Positions 14,976-22,835 of a stretch of 34,140 nt of DNA are shown piece after piece. Numbering within the stretch: the first letter of the stretch is position 1; every line of letters begins with the position of its first letter. Both the position numbers and the translations under genes were made by a program. The notes beneath the pieces are model-generated. The model ran no database searches and was not told the origin of the DNA. It worked only from the letters and a program-made list of their open reading frames with translations. The DNA is from an uncultured Clostridia bacterium (GTDB lineage: Bacteria > Bacillota > Clostridia > Oscillospirales > Acutalibacteraceae), in NCBI GenBank assembly GCA_958436475.1, contig CAUBKG010000017.1:1-34140 (forward strand). The letters are read 5' to 3'.

Positions 14976-15081
14976 CCGAAAAGGGTTGGTAGCAAGCCGG
15001 AGCGTCGTGAGCGCGTTTACAAGCGAGCAGCGAAGGCGCAGCGTGACCTTTTTCGGAAAGGAGGAGCGACGGCGTGAGTGA
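14976..15081 (+). repeat. 81-bp palindromic repeat R2 with conserved 3' flank
   Basis: The second copy of the R1 unit, closed by CCGAAAAGGGT (14976-14986) and ACCTTTTTCGG (15046-15056), which pair throughout as plus-strand RNA (one G-U). It shares TTGGTAGC, GTCGTGAG, GCGTGAC and AAAGGAGGAGC with R1. The 110 bp between R1 and R2 holds two small hairpins and no gene. Confidence 0.75.
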
Positions 15082-15101
15082 GCCGTTGGCTTTTCCAAAA
15101 G

Positions 15102-15137
15102 AAAAGTCGTCGCGAACGATACAAAGTCCGCGACGAC
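15102..15137 (-). terminator. Terminator-like hairpin after tRNA-Arg
   Basis: On the minus strand a 12-bp stem (GTCGTCGCGGAC with GTTCGCGACGAC, one G-U, 8-nt loop) begins directly after the tRNA CCA and is followed by TTTTCTTTT. Confidence 0.85.
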
Positions 15138-15138
15138 G

Positions 15139-15215
15139 TGGCGCGCCTGAAGGGACTCGAACCCCTGGCCTACTGCTTAGAAGGCAGTTGCTCTATCCAG
15201 CTGAGCTACAGGCGC
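15139..15215 (-). tRNA. tRNA-Arg (TCT)
   Basis: Full cloverleaf on the minus strand: acceptor GCGCCTG/CAGGCGC, D arm with AGCTCAGCTGGATAGAGC, anticodon loop CTTCTAA (anticodon TCT) on an ACTGC/GCAGT stem, T loop GGGTTCGAGTCCC, discriminator G and encoded CCA (15139-15141). Confidence 0.97.
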
Positions 15216-15230
15216 ATTGTTTTTGTTAAG

Positions 15231-15266
15231 AAAAGCCGCCGCGAACGATATGCAGTTCGCGGCGAC
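15231..15266 (-). terminator. Terminator-like hairpin between tRNA-Gly and tRNA-Arg
   Basis: The minus-strand stem GTCGCCGCGAAC with GTTCGCGGCGGC (12 bp, one U-G, 8-nt loop) is followed by TTTTCTT. It starts one base after the tRNA-Gly CCA and is clearly homologous to the hairpin after tRNA-Arg. Confidence 0.8.
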
Positions 15267-15267
15267 A

Positions 15268-15341
15268 TGGAGCGGGTGATGGGAATCGAACCCACGCGAC
15301 CAGCTTGGAAGGCTGGGGTTCTACCATTGAACTACACCCGC
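15268..15341 (-). tRNA. tRNA-Gly (TCC)
   Basis: Full cloverleaf on the minus strand: acceptor GCGGGTG/CACCCGC, D arm TAGTTCAATGGTAGAA, anticodon loop CTTCCAA (anticodon TCC) on CCAGC/GCTGG, T loop GGGTTCGATTCCC, discriminator T and encoded CCA. Confidence 0.97.
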
Positions 15342-15359
15342 GCATCTGCAACAGAAGGT

Positions 15360-15389
15360 ATTTTAGCACACCCCTCCGGCTATTGTCAA
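15360..15389 (-). promoter_or_regulatory. Promoter of the tRNA-Gly/tRNA-Arg unit
   Basis: Consensus TTGACA (15384-15389), 18-bp spacer and TAAAAT (15360-15365) with extended -10 TG, 18 bp upstream of the tRNA-Gly 5' end. No separate promoter is visible between the two tRNAs. Confidence 0.75.
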
Positions 15390-15591
15390 GAACCCATAGG
15401 GATTTTCTCTCATTTCCCGGATAGGAAGCTGCAGGGCGGTATGGAACGGGAACAAAAGAGGTTATGTATGTAAAATTTTATAAAAATTTAAATTATTTTA
15501 TTTTTATGTAACAAAACACCTTATCGTTTGGTTGATATTGTAAATGGTTCGATTTTACAAATCCGTTATTTTCTATAAGGAGACCTGCAGC

Positions 15592-15852
15592 ATGGACGGC
15601 CATGGGAATATGCAAGGCTCAAAAAACATGCGGAACGCCTGCCGCGCTTATTTGGAAAATCAGGCCGTGCAGCTTCCTTCTGAAGGGGGGCTCCGCACAC
15701 AGCTTATTTTTTCCAAACGCTTCGGCCAGCGGATGCATCGTGCAATGCATAAAACCTCTTCTTTCCGCTGCACCTCCCGGCATCGCTTCCCACACCGGCG
15801 GCGAAACTGCAGAAGCCTTCTCCACATCCTCCGCTATGCCCTGCCGCATTAA
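15592..15852 (+). CDS. Possible small or truncated reading frame, function unknown
   Basis: An 86-codon frame with AAGGAG about 10 nt before its ATG, downstream of a very AT-rich stretch containing a near-perfect dyad TTGTAAAT-N6-ATTTTACAA (15538-15560). The first 45 or so codons read like protein (KNMRNACRAYLENQAVQL). The rest is Arg/His/Cys-rich and unlike a folded protein, so this may be a decayed 5' fragment of a gene or not a gene at all. No family recognised. Confidence 0.25.
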   Translation: MDGHGNMQGSKNMRNACRAYLENQAVQLPSEGGLRTQLIFSKRFGQRMHRAMHKTSSFRCTSRHRFPHRRRNCRSLLHILRYALPH

Positions 15853-15923
15853 AATGTTCTGAGCGGCTCCCCCCTGGCGCACGATTTTTACCGCCTGTTT
15901 CCCGGCGCTGCCTGACAGGAGCG

Positions 15924-16138
15924 AATTTTTATAGATTGCCGCAGGCAATCTATAAAATTGTCCATGTTGCCCGCTGCACGGGCAACGGACGTAAAATCTC
16001 AGCGCGCGGCCTCCTCGAGGCCGAAGCGCCAAAAAAACAGCCGCTAAACAGCTCCACTGAAAAATGGCGCTTCATTTGCGGCTATTTTTTATTGCTTTGC
16101 AATAAAAATGGCCATGTGAACCGAAAACGGCCCACATC
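15924..16138 (-). repeat. Cluster of stem-loops, including dispersed repeat copy 2
   Basis: Read on the minus strand from 16138: GTGGGCCG-TTTT-CGGTTCAC (pairs only with G-U allowed), TTTTTATTGC-TTT-loop hairpin (16086-16108), the 60-bp block shared with 3813 (16026-16090), GGCCTC-N3-GAGGCC (16008-16022), GTTGCCCG-N5-CGGGCAAC (15966-15986), and a perfect 14-bp stem TTTTATAGATTGCC-N3 (15927-15957). The order of hairpins and linkers (GATTTTA, ACATGG, TTTTAT) reappears at the right end of the window. No coding potential. Confidence 0.7.
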
Positions 16139-16372
16139 CTTAAAACTGCGCGCGGCTAGAAAAACGAACATGCCCTATCCTGACCGGCGGCCCGCAGAGG
16201 CTCGATCCTCGCCCAAGGAATTCAATCCGGTTATGCCATGGCAGCCGCCTTCTGCTCCGCATCGGCATGCGGCGGGCGGGCCGTCCATCGAAAAATTACA
16301 TACTTTCTCTGTGGGGCTCTTCGGACTTGCCTGACCGAAGGGCTCGTTTTTATGCCATTTTCCCTCGCGCCG
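16139..16372. other. Gene-free stretch between the stem-loop cluster and hslO
   Basis: No convincing gene. Just after the hslO stop codon a weak hairpin (CTTCGG/CCGAAG arms, no U tract) is visible on the minus strand. Reading frames here are short, Arg/Pro/Ala-rich and lack ribosome-binding sites; the sequence looks like further repeat or decayed material. The stretch 15853-15923 also shows only a short CCTGT/ACAGG hairpin. Confidence 0.5.
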
Positions 16373-17242
16373 CTATTTCCTGATAAGGGCGCGCAGCTCG
16401 TCTCCCGAAAAGCGATAAACCGCATCGCAGAAATGGCAGGTGACTTCCCAGTCCTTTTCCTCGGCCATTTCCCGCAGCTCATCCTCTCCGAGGCTTACGA
16501 GCGCGCGGAGGACCTTTTCCCGCGAGCAGTCGCACCGGTATTCCACCAGTGCTTCATCCAGCAAATCCACTTCAAACCCGGCAAGCGCCCTGTGGCAGAT
16601 ATCCTCCGGAGATGCGCCGCCGTCCAGAAGCTTCGTAACGGGCGGGATGGCGGCAATCGCCTGTTCCACCTTTTCTATCGTCTCCTCCGGCGCAAAGGGA
16701 AGCAGCTGCACGAGGAAGCCGCCCGCCGCACGCACGGTGAGGTCCGGGTTCACGAGCACGCCGAGGGAACAGACCGTTGGAATCTGCTCGCTCGCGGCAT
16801 AATAAGAGGTGACCTCCTCCGCGAGTTCCCCGGAAATGAGGGGCACCGAGCCGATATACGGCTCCTTCAGCCCCAGATCCTTCATCACATACAGTGCGCC
16901 GTTTTTTCCCACGGCCCCGCCGACATCCAGCTTGCCTTTTTCATTCAGCGGCAGCTCGACCACAGGATTGCCGACGTAGCCGCGGACGTTTCCGCTGCTG
17001 TCTGCCGCGGCGATGACCGTGCCGACCGGCCCATCTCCCTTCACACGGAGGGTGACGCTGTCTTCCTTCCCCTTCAGCAGATACCCCATCATGGAAGCGG
17101 CCGAAAGCAGGCGGCCGAGAGCGGCGGTGACCACCGCCGAGGTTTTATGAATCTGTTCGGCGCGCGCCGCGAGATCCGTTGCGTCCACCGCGGTGGCAAA
17201 CACGCTGCCGTCTTTTGAAATGCATCGTACGATTTTTCCCAT
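16373..17242 (-). CDS. hslO: Redox-regulated chaperone Hsp33
   Basis: A holdase activated by oxidative unfolding, which protects proteins in the cytosol during peroxide or bleach stress. The 289-residue protein begins IVRCISKDGSVFATAVDAT and contains VGNPVVELPLNEKGKLDV and GGFLVQLLPFAPEE, typical of Hsp33. The C-terminal redox switch is intact: CDC at 237-239 and CHFC at 269-272 (CXC-X29-CXXC), which binds zinc when reduced. AAGGAA lies upstream of the ATG. It follows the methyltransferase by 16 bp and ends the yerC operon. Confidence 0.96.
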   Translation of the reverse strand: MGKIVRCISKDGSVFATAVDATDLAARAEQIHKTSAVVTAALGRLLSAASMMGYLLKGKEDSVTLRVKGDGPVGTVIAAADSSGNVRGYVGNPVVELPLNEKGKLDVGGAVGKNGALYVMKDLGLKEPYIGSVPLISGELAEEVTSYYAASEQIPTVCSLGVLVNPDLTVRAAGGFLVQLLPFAPEETIEKVEQAIAAIPPVTKLLDGGASPEDICHRALAGFEVDLLDEALVEYRCDCSREKVLRALVSLGEDELREMAEEKDWEVTCHFCDAVYRFSGDELRALIRK

Positions 17243-17258
17243 ACTGTTTTAATTCCTT

Positions 17259-17999
17259 TTATCGTTTCTTTGTAACGAACACCACGCGTTCCTCCTGCGC
17301 CTTCGGAGGCAGGAAGCTCTGCTCGCCGTACACGGCAAGGGTTTCGAGCCCTGCTTTTTCCAAGAGGCGGCAGAGCGTCTCCTCCGAATACGCCCGCTCG
17401 CGGAAGCGTTCGCACCGCCGGATATACGTTTCCCCGTTCCGCTCGAAAAAATCCAGCGAAATGGTGACCGTATGGTCTTTTCCCGACTCGTTCTGCCAAA
17501 CGCAGTAGACCTCATCCGTATCGTACACAAAGGTGTTCCCGCCCAGCACCGTATCGTGCTTGTAAAGGGTGTTTACGTCGAACAAAAAAAGGCAGCCCGG
17601 TTCCAAAAACAGCGAGACGCGTGAAAAAAAGCGGGAAACGTCTCGTGCGGTAAGAAGGTGATTGACGCTGTCCAGGCAGCAAACGGCTCCGTCCACCGTA
17701 CCATACAGGTCGATCTCCTGCATGTTCTGTTTTAAAAAAAGGATGCTTTCCCCCTGCTCCAGCGCGCGGGCCTGCGCCGCCGAAAGCATTTGCTCAGAGG
17801 CATCTATTCCAATGACCTCGATCCCCTTCTTCGAAAACGCAAGGGAAAAGCTGCCCGTGCCGCAGGCGGCGTCCAGCAAAAGGGTGGGTTCCCTGCCAAA
17901 ACGCCGGAAAAGCTCAAGCAGATAGCCCGCACGGGCCGCATAGTCCACATTGCCCGTGAGAGCGTCATAATACGAAGCAAATTCGCCGTATCCGCTCAT
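17259..17999 (-). CDS. Class I SAM-dependent methyltransferase, substrate unknown
   Basis: A 246-residue Rossmann-fold methyltransferase. Motif I is LLLDAACGTGSFS (about 40-52), motif II is VIGIDASEQMLSAA, motif IV region DGAVCCLDSVNHL, and LEPGCLFLFDVNT matches the usual post-I strand. The N-terminal YGEFASYYDALTG is typical of a widespread Firmicutes family of small-molecule or protein methyltransferases with no assigned substrate. Its ATG overlaps the yerC stop by one base (TAATG), implying coupled translation; the local ribosome-binding site is poor. Confidence 0.9.
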   Translation of the reverse strand: MSGYGEFASYYDALTGNVDYAARAGYLLELFRRFGREPTLLLDAACGTGSFSLAFSKKGIEVIGIDASEQMLSAAQARALEQGESILFLKQNMQEIDLYGTVDGAVCCLDSVNHLLTARDVSRFFSRVSLFLEPGCLFLFDVNTLYKHDTVLGGNTFVYDTDEVYCVWQNESGKDHTVTISLDFFERNGETYIRRCERFRERAYSEETLCRLLEKAGLETLAVYGEQSFLPPKAQEERVVFVTKKR

Positions 18000-18295
18000 T
18001 ATTCTTTATTCTCGAACAGGCGGCGGAACACGAGGGAATATCCGTCGCATCCATAATTGAGGGAACGGTTCACGCGGCTGATGGTGGCGGTGCTGGCTCC
18101 CGTTTTGTTCACAATATCGCTGTATACGCTTCTTTGGCTGAGCATATACGCCACTGCCAAGCGTTGGGACATGGCTTTGAGCTCCGGCACGGTGCACAGG
18201 TCCTCAAAAAAATCGTAGCATTCATCCACCGTTTTCAGATTCAGGATGGCTTGAAACAGAAAATCGATATTTTCATCTTTGAGCTTGTTGTTCAT
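17999..18295 (-). CDS. YerC/YecD family TrpR-related DNA-binding protein
   Basis: A 98-residue all-helical protein of the TrpR-like superfamily. It contains AILNLKTVDECYDFFEDLCT, LKAMSQRLAVAYMLSQ, then the helix-turn-helix YSDIVNKTGASTATISRVNR. It resembles YerC of Bacillus rather than TrpR proper, and there is no reason to link it to the trp operon 5 kb away. AAAGGAGG lies upstream of the ATG. First gene of yerC-methyltransferase-hslO. Confidence 0.9.
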   Translation of the reverse strand: MNNKLKDENIDFLFQAILNLKTVDECYDFFEDLCTVPELKAMSQRLAVAYMLSQRSVYSDIVNKTGASTATISRVNRSLNYGCDGYSLVFRRLFENKE

Positions 18296-18321
18296 AGGGC
18301 AGCCTCCTTTACTTCAATAAA

Positions 18322-18350
18322 ATTTTATCACGTTACATTGCAAAAGTAAA
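18322..18350 (-). promoter_or_regulatory. Promoter of yerC-methyltransferase-hslO
   Basis: TTTACT (18345-18350), 17-bp spacer, TAAAAT (18322-18327) with extended -10 TG on the minus strand, in the 72-bp gap after engB. Confidence 0.6.
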
Positions 18351-18367
18351 GCTCCCGTTTTAAAATT

Positions 18368-18967
18368 TTATCCGCGTGATTCCCCGGCCACCTGGGCCTC
18401 GATCAGGCGCTTCAGCTCTTCCACGCCCTCTCCCTTCGCAGAGGAAAACGGCACGGACACGGGCGGAGGGTCTAAAAACGCCAGCTCCTCCCGGAAGCCC
18501 TCCAGGCGGCGGGCGCGCTCGGTTTTATTCAGTTTATCGCTCTTTGTGAGTGCGATGACAAAGGGAATTTCCATGTGCCGGAGAAATTCGAGCATCTGGA
18601 AATCGTCTTCCGTTGGGGGATGGCGCATATCGATGAGCTGCACCACCAGCCGGATATCTCTTTTACCGGAAAAATACGTTTCCATCAGCTCGCTCCAGCG
18701 GCGGCGCTCTGCCTGCGACCGCTTGGCATAGCCATAACCCGGCAGGTCCACCATGCGCGCTTCTCCCACCCGGTAAAAATTCACGGTGATGGTTTTTCCC
18801 GGCGTGGCGCTCACCCGGGCGAGCGATTTTCGGTTGAATAACTTATTGAGCAGCGAGGATTTTCCCACGTTGGAACGCCCGGAAAAGGCCACCTCCGGTA
18901 CCGCGGAGGGCGGGAGCTGTTTTCCTGTTCCAAAAGCCGCTTCAAAAACTGCCTGTTCAAATTTCAT
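18368..18967 (-). CDS. engB: Ribosome-biogenesis GTPase EngB/YsxC
   Basis: A 199-residue TRAFAC-class GTPase needed for assembly of the large ribosomal subunit. G1 is SGRSNVGKSSL (about 29-39), G2 lies in TPGKTITVNFY, G3 is DLPGYGYAKRS and G4 is TKSDKLNK. The start at 18967 (MKFEQAVFE) has AAAGGA upstream and gives the normal family length; the longer in-frame extension to 19114 would overlap the lon 3' end. It follows lon after 13 bp, a common arrangement in Firmicutes. Confidence 0.95.
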   Translation of the reverse strand: MKFEQAVFEAAFGTGKQLPPSAVPEVAFSGRSNVGKSSLLNKLFNRKSLARVSATPGKTITVNFYRVGEARMVDLPGYGYAKRSQAERRRWSELMETYFSGKRDIRLVVQLIDMRHPPTEDDFQMLEFLRHMEIPFVIALTKSDKLNKTERARRLEGFREELAFLDPPPVSVPFSSAKGEGVEELKRLIEAQVAGESRG

Positions 18968-18980
18968 CGTTTTCTTTCCT

Positions 18981-21386
18981 TTACATTCGAATGCCCGCCG
19001 GTTCGCCGGAATCGGGTAAAATAGGGGCGGGCGCAGCCGCCGGGGCTTCTTCCGCGGTGACGTCCCGCACGAGAGCGGTGCGGAGCACCGTTCGAATATC
19101 TTCCGCCGGAACAAAGCGGATATGCTCTTTCACCGCGCCGTCGAGCTCCTCCAAATCCGGCAGGTTTTTCTTCGGGATCAGCACGGTGGAAATGCCGGCG
19201 TTATAGGCCGCCATGCTTTTTTCCTTTAAGCCCCCGATGGGCAGCACACGGCCGAGCAGGGTGATTTCACCGGTCATGGCTACATCCGAACGGACGGGCA
19301 CTCCCGTGAGGGCGGATACCAGCGCCGTACACATGGTGACGCCGGCGGATGGGCCGTCCTTCGGGACGGCGCCCTCGGGTGCGTGGATATGGATGTCCTT
19401 GGTTTTATAAAAATCCTGCGGCACGCCCCAGCTTTCCGCATGGCTTCGGATCAGCGTGACGGCGGCGCGCGCCGATTCCTTCATGACGTCTCCCAGCGAT
19501 CCGGTGAGCTCCAGCTTGCCGCTGCCCGGCATGACGGCAGCCTCCACCTTTAAAAGCTCGCCTCCGGCGCTCGTCCACGCAAGGCCGCTGCACACGCCGA
19601 TTTCATCGCTGCCGGAAAGCTCCTCCCGCAGATATTTCGGTGCGCCGAGCATTTCGCAGACCGTTTTTTCCGTGACCGTGACGTGTTCGCTTTTGCCCTC
19701 CACGATACGCTTAGCCGCCTTGCGGCAGAGAGAAGCGATCTGGCGTTCCAGCTCGCGGACGCCCGCCTCCCGGCTGTAGCCGGAGATCAGCAGGCGGACG
19801 GCGCCGTCCCGAATGGCGAGGCGTTTGGAATCCAGGCCGTGGCGCCGGCGCTGTTTCGGGATCAAATGCTTTTTAGCGATATGGAATTTTTCCTCCGGCG
19901 TATAGGTGGAAAGCGGAATCACCTCCATACGGTCCAGGAGCGGCGCGGGAATGGTATCCACCGTGTTGGCGGTGGTGAGGAAAACCACATGGCTCAAATC
20001 ATAAGGGATTTCGAGGTAATGGTCCACAAAAGTGTTGTTCTGCTCGCCGTCCAGCGCTTCAAGCAGCGCGGAGGAGGGGTCGCCGCGGAAGTCGCTCCCG
20101 AGCTTATCCACCTCATCGAACAGCAGGAGAGGGTTGTTCACCCCGGCCTGCCGGATGGCGGAAAGGATGCGGCCGGGCATGGCGCCCACATAGGTTTTGC
20201 GGTGGCCGCGGATATCCGCTTCGTCCCGCACGCCGCCGAGCGATACGCGCGCATATTTCCGGCCCATGGCCTCCGCAATGGAGCGCGCAATCGAGGTTTT
20301 GCCCACGCCCGGAGGGCCGACGAGGCAGATGATCTGGCCCGAAATATCGGGGTTCAGCCTGCGCACCGCCAGCATTTCGAGGATGCGCTCCTTTACCTTC
20401 CCGAGACCGTAATGCCCCGCGTTCAGTATTTTTTCCGCGCGGGAAAGGTCTATTTCCGCGCGCGTCTGCTTGTTCCAGGGGAGCGACAGGCAGAAATCCA
20501 GATACCCCCGCACCACCGTCGCCTCATGCGAGCCGTAGGGCATTTTCATCAGCTTATCGGTTTCCTCGAAGAGCTTGTCCTTCACTTCACTCGCCGCATT
20601 CAGCCGTCTGATGCGCTCGCGGTATTTTTCCGCTTCGGTCAGTGGGGATTCCGCCTCTCCCAGCTCCTCGCTGATAACACGCATCTGCTCCCTCAAATAA
20701 TATTCCTTCTGGTTTTCGTCCATCTGCTCATGGACCTTATCGTTGATCTCCTGCTCCAGCGCCAGCAGCTCCGTTTCCTTTAAGAGGAGCGCCACCATTG
20801 CCTCCGCGCGGCGCATGGGATGCAGCTGGTCGAGGATTTTTTGCTTTTCCTCCGCCGGGGCGTTGATGCTGTAAGCTATGTAATCGGCAAGCTCGCCCGG
20901 CTCCTCGGCGCTTTCCACATTGAATACCACCTCGGGGGGGAGCTTCGGGGCAACCATGGCATACTGCCCGAAGGCTTCCCGCAGGCGGCGTGTGAGCGCC
21001 TCCCGTTCCATCTTCGGCGCGCGGGACTTATGCTCCGCAAGGGTGCGGATGGCGCCGGAAAGGTATTTCTTGCCGTCCTTGATTTCCAGCGTTACGCCGC
21101 GGCTGATCCCTTCCACGAAGACGCGGTAAACGTCCCCCGGAAGCTGCAGAACCTGGCGGATCTGCGCCACGCAGCCGGTGGAGCACAGGCGCGAAGCGTC
21201 CGGCTCGTCTTCCCGGATATCCTGCTGGGCAACGAGGAAAATCATCTGGTCTTGCTTCATAGCGGCGTTCAGCGCCGCAACCGAACGCTTGCGGCCCACA
21301 TCAAAATGCAGGAGCATGTTCGGAAATATCACTAATCCGCGGAGCGGAAGGATGGGCAGAATCGGAAATTCGGTTGGCTTTTCCAT
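18981..21386 (-). CDS. lon: ATP-dependent protease La (Lon)
   Basis: An 801-residue cytosolic AAA+ protease. It has an N-terminal substrate-binding LON domain starting FPILPILPLRGLVIFPN, the AAA+ module with Walker A GPPGVGKTS and Walker B LLFDEVDKLG, and a C-terminal protease domain with the Ser680 (PKDGPSAG) - Lys723 (GLKEKS) dyad. The last 25 residues are an Ala/Pro/Glu-rich tail. Start placed at 21386 because AAGGAGG lies 9 nt upstream; the track-length extension upstream is not supported. It sits between clpX and engB. Confidence 0.97.
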   Translation of the reverse strand: MEKPTEFPILPILPLRGLVIFPNMLLHFDVGRKRSVAALNAAMKQDQMIFLVAQQDIREDEPDASRLCSTGCVAQIRQVLQLPGDVYRVFVEGISRGVTLEIKDGKKYLSGAIRTLAEHKSRAPKMEREALTRRLREAFGQYAMVAPKLPPEVVFNVESAEEPGELADYIAYSINAPAEEKQKILDQLHPMRRAEAMVALLLKETELLALEQEINDKVHEQMDENQKEYYLREQMRVISEELGEAESPLTEAEKYRERIRRLNAASEVKDKLFEETDKLMKMPYGSHEATVVRGYLDFCLSLPWNKQTRAEIDLSRAEKILNAGHYGLGKVKERILEMLAVRRLNPDISGQIICLVGPPGVGKTSIARSIAEAMGRKYARVSLGGVRDEADIRGHRKTYVGAMPGRILSAIRQAGVNNPLLLFDEVDKLGSDFRGDPSSALLEALDGEQNNTFVDHYLEIPYDLSHVVFLTTANTVDTIPAPLLDRMEVIPLSTYTPEEKFHIAKKHLIPKQRRRHGLDSKRLAIRDGAVRLLISGYSREAGVRELERQIASLCRKAAKRIVEGKSEHVTVTEKTVCEMLGAPKYLREELSGSDEIGVCSGLAWTSAGGELLKVEAAVMPGSGKLELTGSLGDVMKESARAAVTLIRSHAESWGVPQDFYKTKDIHIHAPEGAVPKDGPSAGVTMCTALVSALTGVPVRSDVAMTGEITLLGRVLPIGGLKEKSMAAYNAGISTVLIPKKNLPDLEELDGAVKEHIRFVPAEDIRTVLRTALVRDVTAEEAPAAAPAPILPDSGEPAGIRM

Positions 21387-21443
21387 AAAAAAGCGCCTCC
21401 TTCTGGCGGGATTCAAAATTCCCTCAAATATAAGAAAATACAT

Positions 21444-21465
21444 AAAGAGCAGCTCGCTGCCCTTT
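21444..21465 (-). terminator. Hairpin between clpX and lon
   Basis: AAAGGGCAGC and GCTGCTCTTT arms (10 bp, one G-U) on the minus strand followed by ATGTATTTTCTT. The T run is interrupted, so partial termination between clpX and lon is possible at most. Confidence 0.35.
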
Positions 21466-21496
21466 ACGCATTTTCCGTGAACGTATAGAAAAAAAT

Positions 21497-22804
21497 TTAC
21501 GATGCGCTCGCGCGCCTGTTTTTCGGCTTGCCCGGAATACAGAGCTTCGCAGGCTTGCGGTTCGGGTCTTTTTCGAGCTTCGGCGGCGCGCCGTTCTCCA
21601 CACAGTCTTTCGTGATGATGACCTTTGCGACCGCAGGGTCCGAAGGAATATCGAACATCAGTTGCTTGAGCGCCTGCTCGATGATGGAGCGCAGGCCTCT
21701 CGCGCCCGTTTGGTTCTCTATGGTTTTGCGCGCAATGACCTTCAGAGCGTCCGGCTCGAAGGAAAGCTCCACGCCATCCATTTCAAACAGGCGGGTATAC
21801 TGCTTGAGCAGCGCGTTCTTCGGCTCGGTGAGGATGCGGACCACGGCTTCCTCATCGAGGCCGCTGAGCGTTGTAACCACCGGAAGGCGGCCCACAAGCT
21901 CCGGGATCAGGCCGAATTTGATAAGATCCGAATGCTCCACGTTTGCTAGGATGCGGCCGCTTTCCACGGCCTCCTTATCGCGGAGCTTGGCGCCGAAGCC
22001 GACGCCCGAATGGCCCATGCGCTTTTCGATGATCTTTTCCAGGCCATCGAACGCGCCGGCGCAGATAAACAGGATATTGGAGGTGTTGATCTGGATGAAT
22101 TCCTGCTGGGGATGCTTGCGCCCGCCCTGCGGCGGAACGTTTGAAACGGTCCCCTCCAGAATTTTTAGAAGGGCCTGCTGCACGCCTTCGCCGCTGACGT
22201 CCCTCGTGATGGAAGGATTCTCCGACTTGCGGGCGATCTTATCGATCTCATCGATATAAATGATGCCGTGCTCGGCCCGTTCAATATCGAAATCAGCCGC
22301 CTGGATGAGCCCTAAAAGGATGTTTTCCACATCCTCACCGACATACCCCGCCTCGGTGAGGGTGGTTGCGTCCGCAATGGCAAAGGGGACGTTCAGCACC
22401 CGTGCCAGCGTCTGCGCGAGCAGGGTCTTTCCCACGCCCGTGGGGCCGAGCAGAAGGATATTGCTCTTCTGGAGCTCCACGCCGCCGTCGTCTCCGAAAT
22501 AAATGCGTTTATAGTGATTATATACCGAAACGGAAAGAGTCATTTTAGCATCGTCCTGCCCGATGACGTACTCATCCAGCAGGGCCTTGATCTCCTTCGG
22601 CTTCGGCAGGGGCGCTGCGGGCTCCCTCTGCCGCCGCTTCGCCCGGGGAAGCGCTTCGCTGCCGGAAATGATGCTCTGGCAGATCTCGATGCATTCGTTG
22701 CAGATATATACGCCGGGTCCGGAAACCAGCCGGTCAACCTGCTCGGCCGTTTTGCCGCAGAAGGAGCAGCGTATGGTGCGTTTGGTTTCGTCTTCTTTTG
22801 GCAT
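21497..22804 (-). CDS. clpX: ClpX, ATPase subunit of ClpXP protease
   Basis: A 435-residue AAA+ unfoldase. The N-terminal zinc-binding domain has CSFCGK and CNECIEIC pairs; Walker A is LLGPTGVGKTLLAQ, Walker B IIYIDEIDKI, and sensor/arginine regions include ELVGRLPVV and TGARGLRSI. GGAGG precedes the ATG by 6 nt. It follows clpP after 31 bp. The C terminus is basic (KPAKLCIPGKPKNRRASAS). It delivers unfolded substrates to the ClpP encoded next door. Confidence 0.97.
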   Translation of the reverse strand: MPKEDETKRTIRCSFCGKTAEQVDRLVSGPGVYICNECIEICQSIISGSEALPRAKRRQREPAAPLPKPKEIKALLDEYVIGQDDAKMTLSVSVYNHYKRIYFGDDGGVELQKSNILLLGPTGVGKTLLAQTLARVLNVPFAIADATTLTEAGYVGEDVENILLGLIQAADFDIERAEHGIIYIDEIDKIARKSENPSITRDVSGEGVQQALLKILEGTVSNVPPQGGRKHPQQEFIQINTSNILFICAGAFDGLEKIIEKRMGHSGVGFGAKLRDKEAVESGRILANVEHSDLIKFGLIPELVGRLPVVTTLSGLDEEAVVRILTEPKNALLKQYTRLFEMDGVELSFEPDALKVIARKTIENQTGARGLRSIIEQALKQLMFDIPSDPAVAKVIITKDCVENGAPPKLEKDPNRKPAKLCIPGKPKNRRASAS

Positions 22805-22835
22805 TCGTATCCTCCACTCTGCCTTGCGGAATTAA

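Noticed and set aside
14895..15077. GAGTGTGGATTTGAACTCTCG looked like a tRNA T-arm on the minus strand
   Set aside because: The five-base stem either side of the loop does not pair and no acceptor or anticodon arm is present.
15078..15473. Reading frame of about 131 codons across both tRNA genes on the plus strand
   Set aside because: It is the antisense of two tRNAs and their terminators (GTRTPGL-like and MGIEPTRPAWKAG-like strings are typical artefacts of antisense tRNA translation).
15619..16032. 137-codon minus-strand frame in the repeat cluster
   Set aside because: It starts inside the conserved hairpins, has no ribosome-binding site, and crosses several palindromes that dominate its sequence.
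17999..18295. yerC as the Trp repressor of the trp operon
   Set aside because: It resembles YerC/YecD rather than TrpR, and no trp-operator-like site is seen near the trp promoter.
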